This document shows positions 1 through 8,499 of a DNA stretch of 28,910 bases, in pieces. The notes beneath the pieces are model-generated. The model was not told where the DNA came from and did not search any database. It was given only the letters and a program-made list of their open reading frames with translations. The stretch spans positions 1 through 28,910 of the forward strand of contig JALNYF010000026.1 in NCBI GenBank assembly GCA_023229985.1, in the 5' to 3' direction. This DNA is from Bacteroidales bacterium. GTDB lineage: Bacteria; Bacteroidota; Bacteroidia; Bacteroidales; WCHB1-69. The position numbers were made by a program, and so were the translations under genes. Positions within the stretch are counted from its first letter, which is position 1, and every line of letters begins with the position of its first letter.

Positions 1-1
1 C

Positions 2-1807
2 AACTACTATTTGGCACTCAGCTATTATCTTCCCATAGAATTGAATGAGTTTTATATTGAAAGAAAGGAAGATGTAAAAGAAATTATTGCTGCTGCCGAC
101 AGAATGTACGCAGTATGCCCATATTACAAAATCAAAATTCATCTTTTTACCGCCCGCGTGGCTTACCTCACTGAAGATTTTGCGACAGCTATCAAACATG
201 CCAATGTCTTAATTGAAAATCCCGATTTGGTGAAAGAGATGAGCGACTTGGAAGAAGCCGAGTTGATTGTCAAAAAATCGCATTTCTTTGACCAATTGCT
301 GAATAATCCGGTTCCTTTCGACCCGAAACCGATAGAAGGCATCTCCACCGATAAAGATGAATACTTGGCTACCATTTCTCCGGACGCGGAATTTTTCTAT
401 TTTACCCGCCGCCAATCCGTTCAAAAATCAGGCCCTTTTGGTTCGGAAACCGTTGACAAAGAGTTCTTTTCATACAGCCAACAAGACCGCACCGGCAATT
501 ATGGCACCGGTATACCGCTTCCGTATCCTTTTAATGAATCGGAGGGCGAAGGAAGTCCTACCATCAACTTGGCAAACGACCTCCTCATCTTTGCCAAAAT
601 GAATGAAGTAAAATCAAAAAATAAGGATAATTGCGAAGTAGTTTACCCTAACTACGACTTGTACTATTCCCGATTTGACGGAGAAGATTGGTCTGACCCA
701 CAATCAATTGGAGATGAAGTAAATAGAAAAGACTCGTGGGAATCCCAACCCTCATTAAGCTCCGATGGAAAATATCTGTTCTTTGCCAGCGACAGACCCG
801 GCGGCTTCGGAAAATCCGACATCTGGATGACGGAACAAGATGCCAACGGTAATTGGAAATCCCCCGTCAATCTCGGCGGAACCATCAACACCAAAGGAAA
901 CGAGCGCTCGCCTTTCCTCCATACCGACAGTAAAACGTTGTACTTCTCCTCGTCGGGGCACGATGGCATGGGCGGCTTGGACATCTTTTATTCTAAAATG
1001 AATGAAAACGGGTCTTGGCATCAACCGGTCAATATCGGCTATCCTATCAATTCCGAAAACGATGAGGTTGATTTTTTTGTCAGTTTAGACGGAACAACAG
1101 CATACTTCTCTTCCAACAACATTGGCAACAAAGATTGGAACATCTATCGTTTTGAACTTTACGAATCCGCCCGTCCGCAAAGCATGGCAATTGTTAAAGG
1201 GAAAGTGACGACCGACGACCAAGAAGGAATCAGTGCAGTGGTCGAATTGCGCGACACCGAATCGCATGTCATTGCAACCACTACCGTCAATGAAAATACA
1301 GGCAAATATGCGATCGCTACTGAATTGGAAAATACCCAAAGTTCTAATCTGATCGTTAATATCAAACAAGATGGCTATGCTTATGATACAAAATTGGTCA
1401 CCATTACTGAAGATTGTCACCATATTGTAACATCTGATGCCGAAGTAAAAAGAATCGAAGTGGGAAAAGTTTGCGACTTGCACGATATTTATTTCGGAAC
1501 TAACTCATTCGTACTCAGTGAAGAATCGAAACGACTAATTGATCTTTTTGTCGATTTTCTGCTAAATAACGGCACAGTCAAAGTTGAAATACAAGGGCAT
1601 ACCGATAATATTGGAAACGACAATGACAACTTGGAGCTTTCCGACAGACGTGCCAAATCGGTGTACAGCTACTTGATTGAGAAAGGGATAGCTCCCAACC
1701 GATTGCGCTATAAAGGTTACGGCGAGAGCAAGCCGATTGCCGACAACAATGAGGAAACCGGACGCGCCAAAAACAGACGCACCGTTTTTTTAATCTTAGC
1801 CCAATAA
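2..1807 (+). CDS. PorE-like OmpA-family protein with beta-propeller, 5'-truncated
   Basis: The frame is open from the first bases, so the true start lies outside the window; a TTG at 11 is only an internal codon. Residues below count from that TTG. An alpha-helical, TPR-like stretch (about 20-100) is followed by PD40/WD40-like propeller blades with repeated SxDG...YFxS patterns (about 115-385, e.g. SSDGKYLFFASDRPGG). Next comes a carboxypeptidase-regulatory-like beta domain (about 390-470) and a C-terminal OmpA domain (about 490-598) with GHTDN, LSDRRA, GYGES and NRR peptidoglycan-binding signatures. This order is that of PorE, the periplasmic peptidoglycan-anchored protein associated with the type IX secretion system. 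Many other Bacteroidetes OmpA proteins share it, so a PorE role is inferred. The CPBP protease gene begins 3 nt after the stop, so the two are probably co-transcribed. Confidence 0.85.
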   Translation, partial: NYYLALSYYLPIELNEFYIERKEDVKEIIAAADRMYAVCPYYKIKIHLFTARVAYLTEDFATAIKHANVLIENPDLVKEMSDLEEAELIVKKSHFFDQLLNNPVPFDPKPIEGISTDKDEYLATISPDAEFFYFTRRQSVQKSGPFGSETVDKEFFSYSQQDRTGNYGTGIPLPYPFNESEGEGSPTINLANDLLIFAKMNEVKSKNKDNCEVVYPNYDLYYSRFDGEDWSDPQSIGDEVNRKDSWESQPSLSSDGKYLFFASDRPGGFGKSDIWMTEQDANGNWKSPVNLGGTINTKGNERSPFLHTDSKTLYFSSSGHDGMGGLDIFYSKMNENGSWHQPVNIGYPINSENDEVDFFVSLDGTTAYFSSNNIGNKDWNIYRFELYESARPQSMAIVKGKVTTDDQEGISAVVELRDTESHVIATTTVNENTGKYAIATELENTQSSNLIVNIKQDGYAYDTKLVTITEDCHHIVTSDAEVKRIEVGKVCDLHDIYFGTNSFVLSEESKRLIDLFVDFLLNNGTVKVEIQGHTDNIGNDNDNLELSDRRAKSVYSYLIEKGIAPNRLRYKGYGESKPIADNNEETGRAKNRRTVFLILAQ

Positions 1808-1810
1808 AAA

Positions 1811-2710
1811 ATGTACTCACTTCCGCCATTTTTTGAACGTAAAAATCACTTCATTCAATTACTATTTTTGCTGTTTTTTGTAATTGGCGGGATCATCCTA
1901 TTTAATCTTTTGGGGCAGCTCATTGCCAAGGGAATATGGGATAATTCCGTTTTGCAGTCACCCACTGCCGGTTACGTGCGCTTTAGCCAATTTTTTAGTA
2001 CAATCGGCTCGTTTTTTATTCCGGCACTTCTTTTTTCATATTGTGCACAAAAAAAGTTTTTCACCTATTCCTACGCACAAATCCTGCCAACTCCTAAGAA
2101 TTGGCTCATTATCAGCATTTTGGCTGTTTCCCTCATACCGATCATTTCTTTCTTTATCTATCTCAATCTGCAACTGAAACTTCCTTCCGATTGGGCAGTT
2201 GTCGAAAATTGGATGCGAATGATGGAAGAAGAAAGTCAAAAATTGTTATTATTGATCACAAATGACCCACGAATATCAATTTTATTGCTGAATCTTTTTA
2301 TATGTGCCGCACTTCCCGCCATTGGCGAAGAATTTTTCTTTCGGGGAACCTTGCAACAGCTTTTTAATCAATGGTTTAAAAACAAACACGTCGCAATTAT
2401 CGTGACTGCCTTTCTATTTAGTGCCATTCATTTGCAATTCTACGGATTCATTCCGCGCTTCTTATTAGGGCTATATCTCGGTTATCTGTTCGTTTGGACA
2501 GGCTCCCTTTGGGCACCCATCTTCGCACATTTTCTCCATAACGGCATTTCTGTCGGCATTCAATACTTTGCTAATCAACAAGGTATAGAACCTGAAATGA
2601 ATTATTTGCTGACGGACGAGTTGCCGATGCTGATCATCTCCATCGTCATCAGTACAGTCGGCATTTTCCTGCTTTGGCAACTCAATCATTCCAAGAGAAT
2701 AAAAAATTAA
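1811..2710 (+). CDS. CPBP family intramembrane glutamic protease (Abi/CAAX-type)
   Basis: This is a 299-residue polytopic membrane protein with about eight hydrophobic segments. It carries the three CPBP signatures: EExxxR at residues 173-178 (EEFFFR), FxxxH ending at H207 (FSAIH) and HxxxN at H240/N244 (HFLHN). Such proteins cleave substrates within or near the membrane; in eukaryotes the family (Rce1) processes prenylated CAAX proteins. In bacteria the substrates are mostly unknown, and nothing here identifies one. The ATG lies 3 nt after the preceding stop, which suggests translational coupling to the PorE-like gene. The length is normal for the family. The reading frame ends 11 nt before the next gene's ATG. 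Confidence 0.9.
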   Translation: MYSLPPFFERKNHFIQLLFLLFFVIGGIILFNLLGQLIAKGIWDNSVLQSPTAGYVRFSQFFSTIGSFFIPALLFSYCAQKKFFTYSYAQILPTPKNWLIISILAVSLIPIISFFIYLNLQLKLPSDWAVVENWMRMMEEESQKLLLLITNDPRISILLLNLFICAALPAIGEEFFFRGTLQQLFNQWFKNKHVAIIVTAFLFSAIHLQFYGFIPRFLLGLYLGYLFVWTGSLWAPIFAHFLHNGISVGIQYFANQQGIEPEMNYLLTDELPMLIISIVISTVGIFLLWQLNHSKRIKN

Positions 2711-2721
2711 AAAAACTTAAT

Positions 2722-4080
2722 ATGTCTGAAGTTAAAAATAGAAATTCGATTGCATTTGTTGCCATTGTGTCTCTTTTTTTCATGTGGGGATTCATTACTT
2801 GCCTGAATGACATACTGATACCACAATTAAAAACGCTGTTTGAACTTAATCGTGCCGGCTCGATGTTCGTGCAGTTTTGTTTTTTTGGAGCCTATTTTTT
2901 GGGGTCATTGGTTTATTTTCTTATTTCCATTTTGCACGGCGACCCCATTGCCAAAATAGGCTACAAAAAAGGCATTATTGCCGGGTTGGTGGTGGCTGCG
3001 ATTGGTTGCGCGCTTTTTTATCCGGCATCCATTTTGAAATTATATCCCATTTTCTTAACCGGTTTATTCGTTTTGGGGCTGGGACTTACCTTATTACAAA
3101 TTACTGCCAATCCTTACGTCACAATTTTAGGGACACCGGAGACAGCCTCGGGCCGGCTCAATTTATCGCAAGGTTTTAACTCGCTGGGGACTACCTTAGC
3201 TCCCATGATTGGAGGCATTTTAATGTTTAAATTATTTAATGTAAGTAATTTACATATTCCATATCTTATTTTTAGTGCCATTTTTTTTGTGTTGGCACTC
3301 GTTATTTTGTTTATTCCGCTGCCCACTTTTGAAAGTCCCGAAGCACGGAAAGCGGGCGCAGGCGCATTAAAACATAAAAACTTGATTTTGGGCATCTTTG
3401 CCATTTTCTGTTACGTAGGCGCAGAAGTCAGCATTGGCAGCAGTTTCATCAACTTTGCCAAAGAGTTGCTCCCCGATATTTCAGAACAAAGTGCAGCCAA
3501 CTATCTTGCCTTTTATTGGGGCGGTTTAATGATTGGTCGCTTCTTGGGCGCACTTACCATGATTTCTTTTAAAAATAAACTCCGCCAATACGGATCCATG
3601 ACGCTGGTTGCGATAGGGACATTTGCTATTATAATCATTATCAATTATATACTTCATTCCGACAGCTTTCGTCCCGTGGAAATGTTGCCTTACCTAATCT
3701 TTATTGCCATCAATTTATTGGGATTTATGATTGGGAAGAACCACCCATCCAAGATGATTTCAGTATTTGCGGGTATTGCCATTATTTTATTGATTATCGC
3801 GATGATAACTACGGGCAAGGTTACGCTTTGGCTCGTATTGGGAACCGGATTATTCAATTCCGTGATGTGGGCAAATATCTTTTCCGCTTCAATTGCAGGA
3901 TTGGGAAAAGACACGGCACAGGGATCGTCATTATTGGTTATGGCAATCTTGGGCGGTGCCATTTTGCCACTCATTCAAGGAGCTTTTGCCGATTATTTGG
4001 GCGGGTACCATTATTCATTTATTATTCCCATCTTGGCTTACGCTTACTTAATCTTTTTTGGTATGAAAGTGCGAAACTAA
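2722..4080 (+). CDS. FHS-family sugar MFS transporter (FucP/glucose-galactose type)
   Basis: This is a 452-residue transporter with about 12 membrane segments. The N-terminal motif FFMWGFITCLNDILIPQ is the hallmark of the fucose-galactose-glucose:H+ symporter family (FucP, GluP, NagP), and the C-terminal half has AQGSSLLVMAILGGAILP, also typical. It probably takes up a sugar by proton symport across the inner membrane; the substrate cannot be read from the sequence. I chose the ATG at 2722. The frame also opens at an upstream TTG (2674), but that lies inside the CPBP gene and would add a polar, non-family extension. The 11-nt gap to the CPBP stop suggests one operon. A second FHS transporter lies at 10260-11543 on the other strand. 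Confidence 0.9.
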   Translation: MSEVKNRNSIAFVAIVSLFFMWGFITCLNDILIPQLKTLFELNRAGSMFVQFCFFGAYFLGSLVYFLISILHGDPIAKIGYKKGIIAGLVVAAIGCALFYPASILKLYPIFLTGLFVLGLGLTLLQITANPYVTILGTPETASGRLNLSQGFNSLGTTLAPMIGGILMFKLFNVSNLHIPYLIFSAIFFVLALVILFIPLPTFESPEARKAGAGALKHKNLILGIFAIFCYVGAEVSIGSSFINFAKELLPDISEQSAANYLAFYWGGLMIGRFLGALTMISFKNKLRQYGSMTLVAIGTFAIIIIINYILHSDSFRPVEMLPYLIFIAINLLGFMIGKNHPSKMISVFAGIAIILLIIAMITTGKVTLWLVLGTGLFNSVMWANIFSASIAGLGKDTAQGSSLLVMAILGGAILPLIQGAFADYLGGYHYSFIIPILAYAYLIFFGMKVRN

Positions 4081-4298
4081 TTAATTGATAGACTTTTACA
4101 TTTATTCGTAACCTGCTCAGTTTGGGTCGTTACACTTATTTTGACGGAGGTGGGGAAATATTTGAAATAATTTATGAAGAGCAACAAAGAATCAAAAAAA
4201 TACCCTAATTTTGCCGTTGCAATTTTGATTGTGTAAAGCTTCCACAATCTGTAATCGTCATAATTAATAAAATGAAGAACTCTGAAAAAAAATAAGAT
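4081..4298 (+). promoter_or_regulatory. Intergenic leader with candidate promoter for the BI-1 gene
   Basis: This 218-nt gap holds no plausible gene. TAATTTTG at 4206-4213 matches the Bacteroidetes -7 element TAnnTTTG, but I see no clear -33 TTTG at the right distance. A 7-bp stem (GATTGTG 4227-4233 with CACAATC 4243-4249, 9-nt loop) would lie early in the resulting leader. Both assignments are tentative. Confidence 0.35.
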
Positions 4299-5000
4299 AT
4301 GGATTATTTTGATGGATCAATGACGCGAGAACAGGCGCAAGCCGAAACACAAAGATTTATAGTCAAAGTTTATGGCTGGATGTCTCTTGCATTGATAATC
4401 ACCGGATTAGTCGCAATGTGGGTATCATCTTCCGAATTTTGTATCCGTATGCTTTCTTTAGGGAAATGGGTATTTATCGGATTAGGCATATTAGAAGTAG
4501 TTTTGGTCGCCTTTCTTGCGGGGTGGATAGAAAAAATGAGTTCCAAAGTAGCAGCATTAGTTTTTATTTTATATTCAATCCTCAACGGAATTACTTTTTC
4601 CGTAATATTTCTTATCTTTACCACAGACTCTATTGCCACCACCTTTTTTGTCACTGCCGGCACTTTTGCCATTATGAGTATTTACGGTTACTTTACCCAA
4701 TCCGACTTGACTAAAATCGGTAATTTTTTGCTGATGGCATTAATCGGTTTGATTATTGCTACAGTGGTTAATCTATTTTGGTTTAATGAAACTCTTTATT
4801 GGATAACAACATACGCCGGAGTAATTATTTTTGTAGGATTGGTTGCATACGATACTCAAAAAATAAAGCAAATGAATATTATTGGCAACGAAAGAACAGA
4901 AGAAGATAAGAAAGAAGCCATTGTGGGCGCACTTACATTATATCTTGATTTTATTAATCTATTTCTATACCTTTTACGAATTTTTGGGAAACGAAAATAG
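4299..5000 (+). CDS. Bax inhibitor-1 / YccA family membrane protein
   Basis: This is a 233-residue protein with about seven transmembrane helices. The N-terminus has the family pattern of a short polar region (REQAQAETQRFIVKVYGWMS) followed by closely spaced hydrophobic segments. The C-terminal half has VAYDTQKIKQM and ALTLYLDFINLFLYLLRIF, the conserved end of bacterial YbhL/YccA/BI-1 proteins with its acidic residues. Bacterial homologues include a pH-dependent Ca2+ leak channel and the FtsH-interacting YccA; which role applies here is unknown. The gene stands alone after a 218-nt gap, and the next gene begins 47 nt downstream, so it may still be co-transcribed with the S9 peptidase. Length is normal for the family. 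Confidence 0.92.
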   Translation: MDYFDGSMTREQAQAETQRFIVKVYGWMSLALIITGLVAMWVSSSEFCIRMLSLGKWVFIGLGILEVVLVAFLAGWIEKMSSKVAALVFILYSILNGITFSVIFLIFTTDSIATTFFVTAGTFAIMSIYGYFTQSDLTKIGNFLLMALIGLIIATVVNLFWFNETLYWITTYAGVIIFVGLVAYDTQKIKQMNIIGNERTEEDKKEAIVGALTLYLDFINLFLYLLRIFGKRK

Positions 5001-5047
5001 TCCAACATATATTTTATTTGTTTTCAAACATTTATAACAATATTAAT

Positions 5048-7153
5048 ATGAAAAAAACTTTTATTATTCTAACCGCATTAATGATGATAACCATCTCGTG
5101 TAAAAAAGAGTCGGCGAAAGAAGAAGCTGACAATCAGGCAGATTCCAATATTATCTGCAAGGATAATCGTCCTGTACCGGATTATTCGAAGGGAATATTA
5201 ACCGAAGAGATTCTTTGGTATTTTGGCAGAGTCACCACTCCTACCGTTTCTCCGGACGGGAAAATGCTACTTTTTGGCATTAAGTACTACGATTATACAA
5301 AGAATAAAGGGAACATGGAACTTTACACAATGCCAATAACGGGGGGTGCGCCGACTAAAATCAGCACTTCTCCTTTAGACGAAGTGCAGGCAATCTGGCG
5401 ACCGGACGGCAAAAAAATTGCTTTCCTTTTCGCGGGCGAGAACGAAAAAATGCAAATTTGGGAATGTAATACCGACGGCTCCGAACGCACGCAAATTACG
5501 CACGCCGATGCCGACATCAACGGATTCTCCTATTCTCCAGACGGGCGACACCTCGTCTATGCCAAAAATGTGCAGTTAGACCCGACCATTGCCGACCGTT
5601 ATCCTGACTTGCCAAAAGCTAACGCTATGATTTACGATGACTTAATGTACCGTCATTGGGATCATTGGGCAGATGGCACGTACAGCCATTTATTCATTGC
5701 TCCATGCGCAAAACCCGATGAAGCCATCGAATTGCTGAAAGGAGAAAAATATAACGCACCAGTTCCCAGCAGCGGCGGTATGGAAGAAGTTGCTTGGAGC
5801 CCTGATGGCAAAAAAATGGCATATTGCTGCAAACGAGAATCTGGTAAAGAGTTCGCCGTCAGCACCAATACCGACGTATTTATTTACGACCTAACCTCAA
5901 AAAAAACCATAAACCTAACGGAAGATAATAAAGGTTATGACATGGATCCCGTATTCTCCCCTGACGGTAATAAATTGGTTTGGTGGAGTATGAAAACTCC
6001 GGGCTTCGAATCCGATAAGAAAAGATTGATGATTTATAACTTTCAAACCACTGTTACTGAAGATTATAGTACTGCATTTGACCAAAGTTCTGAAAGTTTT
6101 GTGTGGAGCAAAAACAGTGATAAAGTTTATTTCCTGAGTTGCAAAGAAGCCACTTATCAAATCTACGCACTCAACGTTGCCGATAAAACCATCGAACAAC
6201 TGACAGAAGGCGACCACGATTTTAATTCCCTCGCTTTAGCCGGAAACCGGCTGATTGCCACCAAAACCACCCATTCTCTTCCCGCCGAAATCTTTTCTGT
6301 TGATATAAGCACCAAAGCAGAGAAGCAACTGACTTTCACCAATAAAGAAATTTTGGATAAAATCAATATGGGCGAAACACGAAAACGCTGGATTACCACC
6401 AGCGACGGAAAAAAGATGCTGACGTGGGTAATTTTACCTCCGAATTTTGACCCGAATAAAAAATATCCCACTTTGTTATATTGTCAAGGCGGACCACAAC
6501 AATCTGTCAGTCAGTTCTTTTCTTACCGTTGGTGTTTTAAGATGATGTCTGCGCACGACTATATCGTGGTAGCTCCGAACCGTCGGGGTCTGCCGGGTTT
6601 TGGCAGCGAATGGAACGACCAAATCAGCCGCGACTACGGCGGACAAAACATGAAAGACTATCTGAGTGCCATTGACGAATTGGCAAAAGAACCCTACGTA
6701 GACAAAGACCGCTTGGGAGCTGTTGGCGCAAGTTATGGCGGCTACTCCGTTTATTGGTTGGCCGGCAATCATCACAAACGCTTCAAAGCCTTCATTGCAC
6801 ATTGCGGTATGTTTAATTTTGAAAGCTGGTACGGAACTACCGAAGAACTCTTCTTCGCCAATCACGACATTGAAGGACCATATTGGCAAAAGAATACGCC
6901 AAAAAGTTACAGCTTCTCACCTCACAAATTTGTGGGTAATTGGGACACTCCTATCTTGGTAATCCACGGGGGCAATGACTTTAGAATCCCTTATACCGAA
7001 GGTATGCAGGCTTTTAATGTGGCTCAAATGAAAGGAATCCCCAGCCGTTTCTTGTTCTTCCCTGAAGAAACACACTTCGTCAGCTCCCCGCAAAATGCCA
7101 TGCTTTGGCAGAGAGAATTTTTTAGATTTTTAGATGAACAATTAAAAAAATAA
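5048..7153 (+). CDS. S9 family peptidase (prolyl-oligopeptidase/acylaminoacyl-peptidase type), lipoprotein
   Basis: This is a 701-residue peptidase. I start it at the ATG at 5048, which gives a lipoprotein signal (MKKTFIILTALMMITISC, Cys18 as probable lipidation site); an upstream in-frame TTG at 5018 would bury that signal. Residues about 50-430 form a beta-propeller with PD40-like SPDGK repeats. The C-terminal alpha/beta-hydrolase domain carries the catalytic triad Ser562 (GASYGG), Asp644 (HGGNDF) and His676 (EETHF). The family cleaves short peptides after an N-terminal acyl group, dipeptide or proline; the preference cannot be told here. It is probably anchored in the periplasm or outer membrane and used in peptide nutrition. 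The following gene starts 3 nt after its stop. Confidence 0.92.
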   Translation: MKKTFIILTALMMITISCKKESAKEEADNQADSNIICKDNRPVPDYSKGILTEEILWYFGRVTTPTVSPDGKMLLFGIKYYDYTKNKGNMELYTMPITGGAPTKISTSPLDEVQAIWRPDGKKIAFLFAGENEKMQIWECNTDGSERTQITHADADINGFSYSPDGRHLVYAKNVQLDPTIADRYPDLPKANAMIYDDLMYRHWDHWADGTYSHLFIAPCAKPDEAIELLKGEKYNAPVPSSGGMEEVAWSPDGKKMAYCCKRESGKEFAVSTNTDVFIYDLTSKKTINLTEDNKGYDMDPVFSPDGNKLVWWSMKTPGFESDKKRLMIYNFQTTVTEDYSTAFDQSSESFVWSKNSDKVYFLSCKEATYQIYALNVADKTIEQLTEGDHDFNSLALAGNRLIATKTTHSLPAEIFSVDISTKAEKQLTFTNKEILDKINMGETRKRWITTSDGKKMLTWVILPPNFDPNKKYPTLLYCQGGPQQSVSQFFSYRWCFKMMSAHDYIVVAPNRRGLPGFGSEWNDQISRDYGGQNMKDYLSAIDELAKEPYVDKDRLGAVGASYGGYSVYWLAGNHHKRFKAFIAHCGMFNFESWYGTTEELFFANHDIEGPYWQKNTPKSYSFSPHKFVGNWDTPILVIHGGNDFRIPYTEGMQAFNVAQMKGIPSRFLFFPEETHFVSSPQNAMLWQREFFRFLDEQLKK

Positions 7154-7156
7154 GAC

Positions 7157-7828
7157 GTGAAGCAAATTTTTTCCCTATTTTTAGCCGTTACATTCTGCCT
7201 GCTACTTTGCGATTTGCAGGCACAGTCTTGCGGTGTCGTCGATTGTAAAGGTACATGCGGCCGATTTGTTGATGCAAATCAAGACGGTTTTTGCGATAAC
7301 GGACATATTTCTCAAACGGAGAAAACGACACCCGATCATCCCAAAACAACATTGCCGGAATCTGGATCGGATAATAAAGAAATTCCTTCCTCTTCTGACA
7401 CAATGCTAAATAATAGCACATTAGACTCTGTCATTACTTCCCAAGATACTATAGAAAATATTGATTGCCAGGTAAAAACAACAGAAACAAAGAAAAAAGA
7501 ATCGCGATACCATCTTTTTCCCATATTGATTGGGGTTTTTATCGCATACCTGATAACCTTTATTTTGGTAAAATGTCATGCTTTAAAAAAAATCACACAC
7601 CGCAAGATTTGGAATGTGATTTTAACGCTTACGTTTTTGATTTCTTGTCTGTTAGGCTTGCTGTTGGCATTTTTTATTCACTACAATTACTTTCCTACTT
7701 GGTATAAAGACATTTTGTTGTACCATGTAGATTTTGGAATTGCGATGACATTGGTGGCATTGTTTCACGTGTTCTGGCATCTCAATTACTTCAAAACAAT
7801 ATTTTGCAAAGTAAAAAAGAAAAAATAG
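7157..7828 (+). CDS. Cys-rich/Ca-loop membrane protein with a DUF4405-like helical bundle, unknown function
   Basis: This is a 223-residue protein with a GTG start at 7157; no ATG gives the same signal peptide. A signal sequence ends near residues 22-23. A short module follows with C25, C30, C34 and C46 interleaved with DANQDGFCD (39-47), which resembles an EF-hand/dockerin Ca2+ loop (DxNxDGxxD). Residues about 50-115 are a Ser/Thr/Asp-rich linker. The C-terminus has about three membrane helices with conserved-looking histidines (CHALKKITHRK, HYNYF, LYHVDFGIAM, ALFHVFWHLNYFKTIF), reminiscent of the DUF4405/cytochrome-b-like four-helix proteins. A redox or heme role is inference only. It is 3 nt downstream of the S9 peptidase, so co-translated, and ends just before a strong terminator. 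Confidence 0.8.
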   Translation: MKQIFSLFLAVTFCLLLCDLQAQSCGVVDCKGTCGRFVDANQDGFCDNGHISQTEKTTPDHPKTTLPESGSDNKEIPSSSDTMLNNSTLDSVITSQDTIENIDCQVKTTETKKKESRYHLFPILIGVFIAYLITFILVKCHALKKITHRKIWNVILTLTFLISCLLGLLLAFFIHYNYFPTWYKDILLYHVDFGIAMTLVALFHVFWHLNYFKTIFCKVKKKK

Positions 7829-7842
7829 CTTTCGGTTTTTAG

Positions 7843-7878
7843 AAAAAATCCCGTAACAAAAGTGCTACGGGATTTTTT
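7843..7878. terminator. Bidirectional intrinsic terminator
   Basis: A perfect 13-bp stem (AAAAAATCCCGTA 7843-7855 with TACGGGATTTTTT 7866-7878) surrounds a 10-nt loop. The A-tract on one side and T-tract on the other give a U-run in either direction. It sits 14 nt after the forward gene's stop and ends inside the stop codon of the convergent FAH gene, so it can serve both transcripts. Confidence 0.88.
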
Positions 7879-8489
7879 CATTTTATTCTAAAATTCAGCA
7901 TTTTTTCATTTTCGATAAACCCTTCTAATCTATCATTGATGGCAACTTTTCCAACTCCTTTCGGGGTGCCGGTAAAAATAATGTCGCCAATTTTCAAAGT
8001 GATAAATTGGGAAACATAGCATATGATTTGGTCGATAGAAAAAATCATATCACTACTATTCCCCACTTGAACAAGTTCCCCATTTTTTCGAAGGCTGAAA
8101 TTGACATTGTTTAAGTCTTTAAAGTTTTGTTTATCAACGAATTTGCTAATTACTGCAGAGCCATCAAAAGATTTTGCGATTTCCCATGGGTTTCCGTTCT
8201 CTATGCATTTTTTTTGCAAATCGCGCGCGGTAAAGTCGATTCCTAATCCAATTTCATCATAATAGGTATGGGCATATCTTTCTTGAATATATTTTCCCAA
8301 TTTATTAATTTTCACCAATAATTCTACTTCGTACTCAACTTGTTGCGAAAATTCCGGAAGAAAAAATGGGCGGTTCCTGACAATGATGGAAGTGTCTGGC
8401 TTCAGAAAAAAAACAGGGAGAGTAGGTATTTGATGACCTAATTCTTGGATATGTGGCAAATAATTGCGTCCGATGCAAATGATTTTCAT
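7878..8489 (-). CDS. Fumarylacetoacetate hydrolase (FAH) family protein, acylpyruvase-like
   Basis: This is a 203-residue compact FAH-fold protein like YcgM/FAHD1. Family marks are the N-terminal KIICIGRNYLPHIQELG, the metal-ligand pair in YEVEL (E54 and E56), the third acidic ligand in GIDFTARD (D84), and DIIFTGTPKGVG near the C-terminus. Family members cleave C-C bonds of acylpyruvates or decarboxylate oxaloacetate, using Mg2+ or Mn2+; the exact substrate is not evident. It follows the outer-membrane barrel gene by 10 nt on the same strand and is probably co-transcribed with it, although no functional link is obvious. The TGA stop overlaps the last base of the bidirectional terminator stem. 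Confidence 0.9.
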   Translation of the reverse strand: MKIICIGRNYLPHIQELGHQIPTLPVFFLKPDTSIIVRNRPFFLPEFSQQVEYEVELLVKINKLGKYIQERYAHTYYDEIGLGIDFTARDLQKKCIENGNPWEIAKSFDGSAVISKFVDKQNFKDLNNVNFSLRKNGELVQVGNSSDMIFSIDQIICYVSQFITLKIGDIIFTGTPKGVGKVAINDRLEGFIENEKMLNFRIK

Positions 8490-8499
8490 CTGTTAAACA

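Noticed and set aside
2674..2721. Upstream TTG start for the first FHS transporter
   Set aside because: It would overlap the CPBP gene and add a polar extension; the ATG at 2722 gives the family-standard N-terminus.
5018..5047. Upstream TTG start for the S9 peptidase
   Set aside because: The ATG at 5048 gives a proper lipoprotein signal peptide, which the longer form would bury.
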